Assembly (NCBI GenBank): GCA_018350325.1
Contig: JAEVLN010000006.1
Span: 4,206,056-4,270,055, forward strand
Length of the DNA: 64,000 bases
Direction of reading: 5' to 3'
From: Globodera rostochiensis
Lineage: Eukaryota; Nematoda; Chromadorea; Rhabditida; Heteroderidae
Shown here: positions 31,403 through 42,900 of the stretch, piece after piece
How the letters are laid out: each line of letters opens with the position of its first letter
Position numbering within the stretch: the first letter of the stretch is position 1
The notes under the pieces: generated by a model
What the model was told of the DNA's origin: nothing
The model's database searches: none
The model's input: only the letters and a program-made list of their open reading frames with translations
Made by a program: the position numbers and the translations under genes

Positions 31403-33023
31403 TTATTTACTTTCGCCGATGTCCTTGTCATTGCTGCAGCAAATGTGGACGTTATGCCACGGATTGACATCAAAAGCGGCCGCTTCCCACGCGGCCCATT
31501 TCGCTTCGTCGCGCTCAATTGGACAACGAACCAACAGCCACCGGTCTTCATCAAAGCGCCGCAACACCAAACGCTCACCCGTCAAATTGTTCTTCAGATC
31601 AAATGGCACAAAATAAAATGGCAAAAGACCATCATAAAAACTCCTGATGATAAAATTGACAGACTCCGTAGAGTTGACAAATTCCTTAAAAGTTAATTAA
31701 AAGAGAAAAAATGCAATAAAATTCAAAATTCACCATTCGGAGTGCTTCCACTTCACTGGAATAGAAGAAGCATTTCACCACCTTTGGAAGGCCATCCCCG
31801 CGGGGCGTCTGCAACCATTTGGCCAAAGCTTGGGCAGATGAAGCGCCGGCATTGTCATCGGCCGGAAATTTGGGGAAAACACCGGCATGAATCACTCGGA
31901 GTTTTGGACAATTGCGAAGAATGGCCGGAGAGAATTGGCGCAAACGGTCGAGATCGGCGGGAGACAAGAATAAGCCGCAAATGTTGGCATTGATCAATGG
32001 CCAAATCCGGTGCCAAATGATTTCCAAACTGTGGCATTGGTCAACTCGCGTAAAAATGGAAAGATCGGTGCCGTCAGAGTCAAAAAGTCGGCCAATGTTT
32101 TGGAGAAATTCGATGGCACTTTGGTCGATGTACCTTAAATATTTACGTAAACATAAAAATTTAAATTCAGACAAATGAATGAATGACCTTATCCAAATAC
32201 TTTTGAATCCGATCACTTTGGCTGGAAGTGATTTTTGTGGAATTTGTAGCCGACGTTCGACATCATTATAGCCAATGCGTTTGACAATTTCAGCTCCATT
32301 CCCGTCAGTTGCGCGACAAATGTCCAACCGACCCAACGACCATTCATTCAATTTGAAATGCGCGTCCACCAAATGGTCAAATCGATCGCTGATCAGCGCA
32401 ACTTTCAGTCCGAGCACAAAATGCCCAAAAAATGTGAAGACGTCGAACAAAACGTCGTCACAAATGAAACTGCAAAATTTGGCTTTATAAAATGGCATTA
32501 AAAAGGGTTTAGATCACCCCGTAAAGAAGGCAATTTTTTTGTTTTGTTACATCCAAAGTGCCAATTTTCTGGACATTTATGGATCATAGGGCCCAGGCTC
32601 AAAATGACTCAAAACCTCTTTTATTATAGGTTATTTAGGGGCTGAAACCGATAGAACAATCAAAAATTTTATTTAGGCGACTATTTTAAACCCGGTTTAA
32701 TTTTGAAAAACCCATAGGGGGGAGGGACCCTTTTGGTCAAAATTTGTAGGAATTTTTTTTTAACTCCGGCTTTTATTATTACAAAAGTCGTTTTTTCCCT
32801 AATTTTCAAAAACCATTTTAAATTCTCAATTTTTAGTTTCTATTGACGAATTCGTAATCAGTGTGGTTTTGAGTGATTTTGAGCCTGGGAGCTATGATAC
32901 ATATTTACCAATTTTCTTGTTTAGAGGGGCCAACATTTTTGGAAAATCTTTCGATTTTATTCGAATAAAAAAAACTCACATTTCTTTCAACCGTTTCTCC
33001 ACTTTCTTAGAATTGCCAGACAT
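31403..33023 (-). CDS. F-box-like protein of a cyst-nematode expanded family
   Basis: Four exons on the minus strand: 32980-33023, 32188-32469, 31734-32133, 31403-31684; 1008 nt (335 aa), all phases consistent. N-terminus [14 protein letters not shown], then an F-box-like [20 protein letters not shown], the conserved GIDs of the family such as [20 protein letters not shown] (about residues 205-225) and the C-terminal [20 protein letters not shown] with [14 protein letters not shown] recall this architecture as a large family in Globodera genomes, annotated as hypothetical or F-box proteins. If the F-box is functional it would recruit SKP1 to a ubiquitin ligase. No signal peptide. The gene appears intact. 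Confidence 0.8.
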
Positions 33024-34085
33024 TTGTTTTTGGATTTGATTTTATGAGTTAATGAAGCTAAACAGAAAAAATTCATAAAATTTTGTGCCGTACTTTTTAT
33101 CTTAATTATTTTAAATGAATTTGAAACCACTTCTTAAAATAAAACTTTTGTTTGTAAAACATTAATTTAATTGATCCAAATGATTATTATGACTTCCAAA
33201 GATTGAAAATATGGCCAATTCTTAATAGGTACATATAAAAACAGAAAGCAAGACAAAAACTCGAATGCTGGCCTGATCACTTCGACAAATTGCGGCTGAA
33301 ATAGCCTAAAACGGTAAAATGCCCCAGGGTCAAACAAATAAATAATATATTTATTTATTTATTTATTGGATTAAGTCGGAGAGTCAATGCGAAAAAGCGT
33401 AAAATGAACCAAGAAATGCCAAAATGTGGAAAATTGTGGTGTCCTATCCCCCTTACAAAGACCAAGAAGCAATTTGGGGGGGGGGGGGAATGGGAAAATC
33501 AAAACGATTGCCTCGGGGACTTTGTGCCGTCCGTATGTATGGGCTTTTGATTTCTGCTCACTGACCTCTCCTCCTAAAATGGATTATTAGGGCGGGGATT
33601 ATTTATGCACTGAATATGCCAAAATTAACAAAATATTCAAAAGAAAAGTACCAATCAGTCTCACCAATATGTTTTCCTATTCATAAATTTCCAAAAATCA
33701 AAATTGGCCTCAAATTATTCAAAAAGCATGAATACATACATAACAATCATTAAAAGGTTGTTGTGAAAATGTTGGTAAAACCCATTAAAAATTTAATAGG
33801 GTTTTTCATTAAAGCAATAAAAAATCATCCAATTTTTGTTATGCGGAATAGCTGCAAAAGCGTCCAATCAAATTGACTTAACAAAACTAACTATTTGTAA
33901 GCATTAGAAAAAGCAAAGGATAAAATTGAACAAACTTATGCCCAGAAACCTATGAAAAGGGCCGATTTTTACACTTTATCAGTTACTATAACTTTTTAAG
34001 AGAGAGCATCGAACCGGCTCGATGTTTGCTGACATATATCTTCTAATCATTTAGAGCTTTCGAATGATATAAAAAGGGTGGTACG
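33024..34085. other. Intergenic, no gene seen
   Basis: AT-rich. The words ggattattagggcggggatt at 33584 recur at 17647. Nothing else recognised. Confidence 0.4.
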
Positions 34086-34465
34086 CGACCGGGATTTTTG
34101 GGAAAATCGGGACCGGGACTTACCGGGAGCAGAAAAACCGGGACTTACCGGGACCAGAAAAACCGGGACTTACCGGGACCAGAAAAACTGGGACCGGGAC
34201 TTACCGTGACCAGAAAAACCGGGACCGGGACTTACCGGGACCAGAAAAACCGGGACTTACCGGGACCAGAAAAACCGGGACCAGAAAAACCGGGGCAGGG
34301 ACTTACCGGGACCAGAAAAACCGGGACCGGGACTTACCGGGACCAGAAAAACCGGGACCGGGACTTACCGGAACCAGAAAAACCGGGACCAGGATTTACC
34401 GGGACCAGAAAAACCGGGACCGGGACTTACCGGGACCAGAAAAACCGGGACCGGGACAAAGAGGG
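34086..34465. repeat. 25-bp cggga / ccagaaaaac tandem array
   Basis: About 14 units of cgggacttaccgggaccaga-aaaac. Open on the plus strand only because the unit has no stop codon. It borders the truncated SPRY copy, so its expansion may mark the break. Confidence 0.9.
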
Positions 34466-34514
34466 ACGGTAGTGACCCCCTACCCAAAGCTGCTAAAGAA
34501 GCAGATATCGGAGC

Positions 34515-34860
34515 CCTGCTAATAAAGGCACCTACATGTACTGGAGCAACGGCACTTGTGCCGGTTATTGGAGTCTCTCGGATGCGGGCAGCAGGCTATG
34601 TAGTGGAAAGCCATTGTTTGGTGCCGGCGACGTCGTCGAAACGAAGGATCAAAGATCAAAACCAAATTGCACTAATTTTAATCGAAATTTATTTTCATTT
34701 TTCAGACACTGCCAATTTAATTGTTGACAATTCTGGCGATGATTTGTTTCCGTTTGTTATGCTGTTAAACCCGGGCGACAAAATTGAAGCAAACTTTGGG
34801 CCGAACTTCAAATTCAATATTACCAAAAGTGATAAAACGGATTTTAGGGCATTTATTTGA
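34515..34860 (+). pseudogene. 5'-truncated SPRY gene
   Basis: A partial core exon reads GTYMYWSNGTCAGYWSLSDA and KPLFGAGDVVE, equivalent to the middle of the SPRY core, but then loses the part coding CGVNL...TRQIIYT. After an intron, the last exon (34706-34860, phase 1) is intact: LIVDNSGDDLFPFVMLLNPG then [14 protein letters not shown] and a stop. All upstream exons are missing because the 25-bp array begins 50 bases before. Strongly diverged from the two complete copies, so not a recent duplicate. Confidence 0.7.
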
Positions 34861-35013
34861 TGTTAAATTTTATCGTTTAAACCACAGCGTTGGCCTGCAC
34901 ATGATCACGGATCAAGCCGTTTTTTTGGAGGGGGGCACTGATCACGCATTTTTTGAATAGCTCTGGAAAAGAAAAATCATGCTAAACAATGGTGCGATAT
35001 GGGGAAAAAGATA

Positions 35014-35115
35014 CCGTATTTCCTCTATTAATAGCCCCCCCCCTTCTATTTGAAGCCCCTCCCCCCCTCGAGGGGGGGGGGGGAAGACCCGGGGCTACTA
35101 ATAGAGGAAATACGG
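35014..35115. mobile_element. TA-flanked (mariner-like) MITE
   Basis: CCGTATTTCCTCTATTAATA and its near-perfect inverse enclose poly-C/poly-G. TA dinucleotides flank both ends (35012-35013, 35116-35117). A relative with CCGTATAACCTAAAATA ends is at 47267-47386. Confidence 0.75.
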
Positions 35116-35117
35116 TA

Positions 35118-35748
35118 GTCGTTTTCCAGAAGTTATTGGAGAAAAAAATGTTAGAAGGTGGCCAAGATTTTCCGAGAGTCTAGGTCTCGAATCTCGGAAA
35201 TTTGTCGAAAACTCCGAGACCTAGTCTCTCGGAATTTCGAGATTTTTTATCTCGAAAATCTAGGTCTCGGCCCATTCCCAAATCTCGATCTCGGTCTCGG
35301 ATTTTTTAAAATTCCGGGCTCTAGTATCTTATAGAAAAATTTATTGCCAAACCCTAGATAAGGTTGTAAAAAAGTTCAGAAAAAATGTTTTTGTCATCAT
35401 TGAGAGAAGTCTTTTTCTTAACATTTGTTCAGAAAGAAGCACTCCGCGCCGAGGGCACGGCGCCAAACTGTCCGGTTTTTATGACGGAACTCCGTGGCCA
35501 AGAAGACGGGACTTGAATAAATTTTGATTAATTCTGGGCCTTTCGTGTTTCGACAGGCATTAGAAAAAGCTTGTTGGATGGGTCCTTTGGGGTTTCGTAA
35601 AATGTGCCACGAATATAGAAATTTAGAGAATGCCCAAAAGTTCCACGTCAGCCCTTACCCGCTTAAAGCAGCCCCTGTCATATGCAAAGTGCAATTCTGA
35701 TTTATCGACCAATATCTCTGCTTCTTTGGGCATAGACTCTGCCTAGGG
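35118..35748. other. Gene-free stretch
   Basis: A ctcggaatttcgagat word block at 35170-35327 ends in CCGGGCTCTA, matching the right terminus of the MITE at 24244, but no left end was located. Nothing recognised from 35330 to 35748. Confidence 0.4.
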
Positions 35749-36260
35749 GCGCTTTTCCCATACAATACATTAGCCGTAATGCTGCAATCCTCCCCCCCCC
35801 ACCCCCCCCCTCCAAAATTGGCATAAACAGGGGCCCCGAATGCCCTCCATTTCTGGCATATATCTTTGTTGGAGAGTAAGGCAATCTTTTCGTAAATGCC
35901 AACGCATTCCCCCGCATCCTCTCCAGGCGCTTCTTCCATACAATACATTAGCCGTAATGCTTCAATCCCCCCCCCCCAAAAAAAATGGCATAAACAGGGG
36001 GCCCCAAATGCCGCGCTCAAATTCTGGCATATTCTTTGTTGGAGTAAGGCAATCTTTTCGTAAATGCCAACGCATTCTCGCGCATCCCCTCCAGGCGCTT
36101 TTTCCATACAATACATTAGCCATGATGCTTCAATCCCCCCCCCCCCCAAAATTTGCATAAACAGGGGGCCCAAATGCCCTCCATTTTTGGCATATTCTTT
36201 GTTGGAGTAAGGCAATCTTTTCGTAAATGCCAACGCATTCTCGCGCATCCCCTCCACTCT
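35749..36260. repeat. Three tandem units of about 175 bp upstream of SPRYSEC
   Basis: Units start at 35749, 35927 and 36096 with ggcgcttttcccatacaata-type sequence, each followed by a poly-C run, ggcataaacaggggg, and ttcgtaaatgccaacgcatt. Lengths are 178, 169 and about 165. Frames on the minus strand shift between units, so this is not coding. Confidence 0.9.
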
Positions 36261-36334
36261 CTTCGTTGACAATGCTATTTTGAAACAAAGGCACTTCTAT
36301 GCCTGCGATTAAAGACGTATAAAAGCGGTGGCAT
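35819..36334 (+). promoter_or_regulatory. Cluster of nine ATGCCA/TGGCAT hexamers (DOG-box-like)
   Basis: TGGCAT at 35819, 35854, 35986, 36025, 36188 and 36329; ATGCCA at 35896, 36064 and 36227. Eight lie in the tandem units and one between the TATA box and the start codon. The hexamer is the motif reported upstream of dorsal-gland effectors in Globodera rostochiensis. Confidence 0.55.
36318..36325 (+). promoter_or_regulatory. TATA box of the SPRYSEC gene
   Basis: TATAAAAG, 60 bases upstream of the start codon, in a setting (gacgtataaaagcggtggc) like a strong gland-cell promoter. Confidence 0.6.
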
Positions 36335-36384
36335 GCAGCAAAAAGCCATCATTCAAAACAATTTTTATTTGTAATTCCCTCAAA

Positions 36385-38152
36385 ATGCCCACCTTTCTCT
36401 TCTTGGCCGCAATTTGTTTGCTTGTGGCCGCTTCAATTCTGCTGCAAACTGGTCAGAAAAAATTTGTTTCAAATTAAAAATTTGGCGCAATATTTCATCG
36501 CTTTTCAGTGTAACAAAAATTTATGTAAAATAACGAAATATTTTAACTTAAAATTTTCGACTGACTCACGTAGAGAATTCAGATGCTTCGCCAAAAGCAA
36601 ACGCCAAACTCGAAAAAGTACCATCTGGCAACGCTGAATCAACCCCAGGTAACAGCATTTTTTGTTTAATTATCTATTATTTTTTCAAATTAATTATAAG
36701 AATAGAAACATCAATTAAGCTCTCCAATTAAGAATAATTCTCAGAAGAAAAAAAGTGAATAGAGATACTTTTTTCATAGCCAAATCAAAAAAATGCCACC
36801 TTTTTATGCAATAACCGGCACATTTTTTCAATTTAATTATAAGAAAAGGAACATCAATTAAACTCTCCAATTAAGAAGGATTCTCAGAAGAAAAAAAGTG
36901 GGGATAGTAAGATACTTTTTTCATAGCCAAATCAAAAAAATGCCACTTTTTATGTAATAACCGGCACAAAAGGGAAATGTTATTTAATATTTTGAAAATA
37001 AATTTATATTTTCTTAGTGCTAACCCTTCAAAATCGATGGGCATATTCCGCACGTGACGAGAAACTCGCGTGGAATTCCGCTGCACGTGACGAGAAACTC
37101 GAGCTCACTGAGCCCGCCGGATTGATTGTTCAATTTATTGGAGAGAATAGCAGTAAATATTCATTTTTGTTAAAGTGATTTGATTAAAAAGATTTATGAA
37201 ATGATCTTCACAACATTTTTTGAATTAACTTTTTCTTTTCAGAGCATCGCTCTGTCCGCGCTAAATTGCCAATTCCAAAAGGGAATTCTGGCATTTTTTA
37301 CTACGAAGTGACCATCTCGGGGGATGGAGAGTAAGTTAAATAGAAATAAATAGTTGAGCTTCAAAATGCTGTAGAAGCATTTTCCTTTAAAAAAATAATC
37401 TTTAGCGCTATTTACATTGGACTTGCAACAGAACAAATGCCATTGCGGGACACATATGTTGGATATAATGAAGGCACTTACGGATACGGAAGCTCGGGCA
37501 AATTTTGGGGTCACGAAGTTGGGGGATGTTCCCACTGGGGTAATGAACGTCCGTACATCGATGGACAGCCCAAATTTGACCGTAACAACATCATCGGATG
37601 CGGCGTGAATTTGAAAACGCGCCAAATCATTTACACACACAATGGGCGGCCTTTGGGTGAGAAAGAAAAAAAAGAAGACAAATTAAGGGCATTTAACCAC
37701 TTTTGGGGTTGTTTCTTTAGCACAGCGGCACGGTTTTAGGTTGGGAAAGATTTAAATGTTGTCCTAGTGGTCTGTGAGCTTTTCAACAAAAAAGGGACAA
37801 GGGTTCGAATCCCTTCCATGCAATTACTATTCTTCGCTGAATTGATTCATCAGTTCCCCAGAAAACAAATAAAAAGTTCTTGAGAAAGAAAAAGAATAAA
37901 AATTAAGGGCATTTAACCACTTTTGGAGTTGTTTCATTAATTTAAAGACCTAATCGATGGATCGTAATCTCTTTTTTATTTATTATTATTTCGTTATGTT
38001 TATTTTATTTTTTTACAGAAACTACCGGGCTGTTAGTCGCCGAGTCTGCCGCCGAATTGTACCCGTGCGTTTCGTTGTTCACTTCTGGCAACGAAATTGA
38101 AGCGAATTTTGGCACGAAACCATTCAAATTCAACATTGCCGAAGGCATTTAG
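36385..38152 (+). CDS. SPRYSEC effector (secreted SPRY-domain protein)
   Basis: Six exons: 36385-36451, 36574-36648, 37018-37152, 37243-37330, 37406-37656, 38019-38152; 750 nt (249 aa), every phase consistent. Exon 1 is a signal peptide, [20 protein letters not shown]. Exon 2 is a charged linker ([18 protein letters not shown]). The SPRY domain spans about residues 50-245: an NRW start, [20 protein letters not shown], the core [20 protein letters not shown] with [20 protein letters not shown], and a TTGLLVAES...NEIEANFG end. The PRY-like start is odd: a 30-33-bp tandem duplication (37045-37107) makes ARDEKL appear twice and replaces the usual DPTACH. Known family members are injected into host cells and bind plant proteins. 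Intron 5 carries a SINE. Confidence 0.9.
37657..37937 (+). repeat. tRNA-derived SINE-like insert with duplicated flanks in intron 5
   Basis: gtcctagtggtctgtgagc at about 37759 and a perfect T arm (AAGGG-TTCGAAT-CCCTT, about 37801-37817) mark a tRNA-like unit without acceptor stem. It is flanked by near-identical 60-bp segments, 37657-37722 and 37873-37937, both containing attaagggcatttaaccact. Confidence 0.6.
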
Positions 38153-39985
38153 AAAATGAAAAAAAACGAGGGGAATTATGGGGATTTTGTTGTTGAGCGT
38201 TTTCCGTCTTTGTTTTTTTTTCTTTGTTGATTAAAAACATTACAATTCATTTTTTTTCTCATGTTTTTAAAAATTGATTTAGGGCATCTTTTTACTTCAA
38301 ATACTGGTTTCACTATTTTTAAGTATTTTCAATGTCAAATTCAATCGAAACCAAAAAACTGTAAGTGAAATTGACACATGAAGCAAGTACACCTCCTATC
38401 GTCGGGGCCGAAACGTCCCCGACCCCCAAGGGGGGGGGGGCCTTTTGTTTTGCAAAAATTTGTAGTTTTTGGACCAATTTTCTTAACAAATTGTCATAAA
38501 AAAAACAAAAATTTGACGCCTAAAATTGATTTTGGAGAAAATTTTCTTCTGAAAAATTCTTTAAGAAAAATGCAATAAACTCCAAAATTGCACCCCTAAA
38601 GATTAACTTTTTCAAATTTTCAAAAAATGCACCCCTAAAAATCTAAAATTGGGTTCGGACTGTTAAATGAGGTGGGGGATTATTAGAGGTTGGGGGGATT
38701 ATTAGAGGTTGGGGGATTATTAGAGGTTGGGGGATTACAAGAGTATATACGGTAATGCGTTAAAAAATATCATTTTTTGTTGCATATTTCGGCATTTTTG
38801 ATAGATATTTTGGACTTTTTTGGAGCATATAAATCCGGTTTCTTTTAATTAACATCAACAGTTCAAAAAGCTCCAAGTGTAAAATAGTTAATGGTGTTGA
38901 TCACTTTTAATTTTCAAAATTAGAGGATAATAAGATTAAAAAAATCGTTTTCACTAAAAAAAGGCCCAAAATATTAATAGTGTAATAATCCTCAGCAAAA
39001 TAGGTGACTGAGCTGCAGGGATGCCAACTCAACAGATTCATGGATTTATGATGACTGGTCAGAAAAATGCATGGAATAAAACTTTTATTAAAAAATTTTT
39101 AAAAAATCGGAAATTTAGGCAATTTAATATGTTTTCTAAAATTTTTTGGGTTTGGTACAAAATTTTGGCTCTTGTCAACCCAAAAAAAAAAAACAAAACC
39201 AAAAAATCCCAAAAAAATTTTTTGGTTTTGGTTTTGGGTCAAATTGGAGCACAACCCAAAAAAAAACCAAAACCAAAAAAATCCCAAAAAAATGTTTTCG
39301 TTTTGGCCCGGACCCGAATTCGTACATTTTTCGAATAATCAAAAAGGTTTTTTGCGGGTTTTCTGGAACGTAGAATACGAATCTCACATTCATTTTGCCC
39401 AATTCTGAATATTGGTCCCGGATTCATGCGTTTTTGAGAACGTTTTTGATACCAGAATTGATTTCTGAACCTTTTTGATTTTTCGAGAAAATGTACGAAT
39501 TCGGGTCCGGGGTTTGAAATTGGTCGAAATGGAGGTCAGATTCGGATTCTACACCCTTGTATACCCACTAACAAAAACTTTTTATCGACTTTGAAAAATT
39601 TTTTTTTTTTTTTGACATTCCATGGCTTTGACATGGCTAAACATTATGACCCAATTTTCAAATTGATTATGATTTTTACAATTATGTGGGGGTGCAGTAG
39701 TGTGGGTCGTGGTGGTTGGCACATTTACATTAATCAGTCAGTGGTGCCAACCAGTCATCGGAAATCCGACGAAAACGTAAAAGACAAAAATTCTTGCGCT
39801 TCAAACAAGCACGCTGTAAAATCGATGAACGTCTGGGCCAAAATGGCCATATTTAAGCTCGCCCATTCAAAAACAAATTCACTCTCCTCCACCTAAAAAC
39901 ATTTTTGATTTTCCGTCATTCCAACTCCCTCTTGTACTTCTGGATGTTCGTCTCCTGGATGCCAAGTGCAAGTGCAACAAAAAAC
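38153..39985. other. Intergenic between SPRYSEC and GH32 genes
   Basis: Contains ggggattattagaggttggg repeats (38670-38740) ending in a TATACGGTA that matches the TA-flanked MITE terminus, an accaaaacc/ttttggttttgg self-complementary block (39175-39300), and a foldback pair at 39340-39420 and 39490-39590. A 101-codon open frame at 39591-39896 has no domain and lies just upstream of the GH32 start. Confidence 0.45.
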
Positions 39986-42900
39986 ATGGTGCCATCGATG
40001 CTGCTGCTTGCCCTTCTGTTTGGCACTTCACTATTTGTAATCCACGGCACCACTGCTGAAGGTGTAACATCTCGCCGCGTCAACGTGTTGCTGCTGCACG
40101 ATGCGAGCACATTGCATGTGTGGATTCGACCGGTCAAAAAGGGCGAAGTCAGTCCTCTAAGATTTGTTGACGCGCAATGCCATGGATGCATGCACTTTAA
40201 TCGTTAACCTGCAGGTCGCCAAGGTGTATTTGTGCCCCCCAGCTGAAGCCGGAACAATTGAGCAGTCCGGACAGCTTGTTGCCGAGTGCAAGCAGTACTC
40301 GAGCGACCTTTGGCACGACTTAATCGAAATCAACGGCAAACCAGGCGGCGTTTACACGCTGACATGGACGGAAACAACACATGCGTCGTTGGTTTATGTG
40401 TTTGAACCACAAACGGTTAGTTTTTTAGAAAAAAAATGAATACCCCCAACTCTTGAGATAAGAATTACATCGATTTGTATTTCTATCAAAAAATAGAAAT
40501 TTTAATCGATTAAAATTTTTGTATTTTAATTAGAGCCCGGTCGAGACGAGAATCTCGTCTCGAGATCTCGAAAAATCTCGACTCGAGATCTCGCTCGAAG
40601 AAATTTTCCGAGATTTTTCCGAGAATCTCGTGCTTTTTCGAGAATTTTGTCTCTACATCTTGAAAAATCTCGACTCGAGATCTCGAAAAATCTCGACTCG
40701 AGATGAAGCTCAAGTCCGGGCTTTAATTTTAATTCGAATCTTGCTTCACAGGTTCTGGAGCAAGGCATCCGCATACTTTTCATCGGTGAAGAAGCCAAAT
40801 TGCCCAACTTAGAGGGAAGCTACCATTTCCGAGCTCCATTTGGTTAATTACCATTTAAAATAATCAAAATTCATTTTTAAAAAATTAATTTTATTCAAAA
40901 AATTTTAAATTTTAGGCTGGAACAGCGACACGTGTGGCTTTAGCAGGTCCAATGATGGACTGTACCATTTGTTCTATCAACACTTTCCACACGCTGTACA
41001 ATGGTAAAAACACAAATTTAATTTTTTGGATTTTATTATTGTATAATCAAATTTTAAACAATTGTTCAGGTACTCCATGCATTGGGGACACGCTGTCAGC
41101 AAAGATTTGATCAATTGGGTCCATTTGCCAATATTCATGATACCCCCAAATTTGCTGCACTTGGACTTCGAGAATGGCCATTTCACCGGCTCTTCAATCA
41201 ATTTGCCAAACGGCGAATTGGGCGTGTTTTGGAGCCAACGAATATGTCAGTGCCCGTCAGCATTTATAATTTAAGGATAAAGTCAATTAATTGGCGCTTT
41301 TAGTCAAAAAGTGTCCGTCAGCATTTATAATTTAAGGATAAAGTCAATTAATTGGCGCTTTTAGTCAAAAAGTGTCCGTCAGCATTTATAATTTAAGGAT
41401 AAAGCCAATTAATTGGCACTTTTAGTCAAAAAGTGTCCGTCAGCATTTATAATTTAAGGATAAAGTCAATTAATTGGCGCTTTTAGTCAAAAAGTGTCCG
41501 TCAGCATTTATAATTTAAGGATAAAGCCAATTAATTGGCACTTTTAGTCAAAAAGTGTCCGTCAGCATTTATAATTTAAGGATAAAGTCAATTAATTGGC
41601 GCTTTTAGTCAAAAAGTGTCCGTCAGCATTTATAATTTAAGGATAAAGTCAATTAATTGGCGCTTTTAGTCAAAAAGTGTCCGTCAGCATTTATAATTTA
41701 AGGATAAAGCCAATTAATTGGCACTTTTAGTCAAAAAGTGTCCGTCAGCATTTATAATTTAAGGATAAAGTCAATTAATTGGCGCTTTTAGTCAAAAAGT
41801 GTCCGTCAGCATTTATAATTTAAGGATAAAGCCAATTAATTGGCACTTTTAGTCAAAAAGTGTCCGTCAGCATTTATAATTTAAGGATAAAGTCAATTAA
41901 TTGGCGCTTTTAGTCAAAAAGTGTCCGTCAGCATTTATAATTTAAGGATAAAGTCAATTAATTGGCGCTTTTAGTCAAAAAGTGTCCGTCAGCATTTATA
42001 ATTTAAGGATAAAGCCAATTAATTGGCACTTTTAGTCAAAAAGTGTCCGTCAGCATTTATAATTTAAGGATAAAGCCAATTAATTGGCACTTTTAGTCAA
42101 AAAGTGTCCGTCAGCATTTATAATTTAAGGATAAAGCCAATTAATTGGCGCTTTTAGTCAAAAAGTGTCCGTCAGCATTTATAATTTAAGGATAAAGCCA
42201 ATTAATTGGCGCTTTTAGTCAAAAAGTGTCCGTCAGCATTTATAATTTAAGGATAAAGCCAATTAATTGGCGCTTTTAGTCAAAAAGTGTCCGTCAGCAT
42301 TTATAATTTAAGGATAAAGCCAATTAATTGGCGCTTTTAGTCAAAAAGTGTCCGTCAGCATTTATAATTTAAGGATAAAGTCAATTAATTGGCGCTTTTA
42401 GTCAAAAAGTGTCCGTCAGCATTTATAATTTAAGCATAAAGTCAATTAATTGGCGCTTTTAGTCAAAAAGTGTCCGTCAGCATTTATAATTTAAGGATAA
42501 AGTCAATTAATTGGCGCTTTTAGTCAAAAAGTGTCCGTCAGCATTTATAATTTAAGGATAAAGCCAATTAATTGGCACTTTTAGTCAAAAAGTGTCCGTC
42601 AGCATTTATAATTTAAGGATAAAGCCAATTAATTGGCGCTTTTAGTCAAAAAGTGTCCGTCAGCATTTATAATTTAAGGATAAAGCCAATTAATTGGCGC
42701 TTTTAGTCAAAAAGTGTCCGTCAGCATTTATAATTTAAGGATAAAGTCAATTAATTGGCGCTTTTAGTCAAAAAGTGTCCGTCAGCATTTATAATTTAAG
42801 CATAAAGTCAATTAATTGGGGCTTAATTAACCCGGGGCTGGTCAAAAACACCGGGACCATTATAATGCAAAACCGAGGCCAAAATTTCAGTACCAAGACG

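Noticed and set aside
34098..34472. 124-codon plus frame with RKTGTGTYRDQK repeats
   Set aside because: A 25-bp stop-free tandem array, frame changes every unit.
35655..36272. 205-codon minus frame upstream of SPRYSEC
   Set aside because: The reading frame changes between the three tandem units (178, 169 and about 165 bp), so protein sequence is not conserved among copies; promoter repeat is the better reading.
39591..39896. 101-codon plus frame with a hydrophobic start just upstream of GH32
   Set aside because: No domain, begins in a poly-T-derived run of Phe, and lies where the GH32 promoter should be.
41247..42820. CRISPR-like array of evenly spaced repeats
   Set aside because: Units are contiguous with no unique spacers, and the locus is an intron of a nematode gene.
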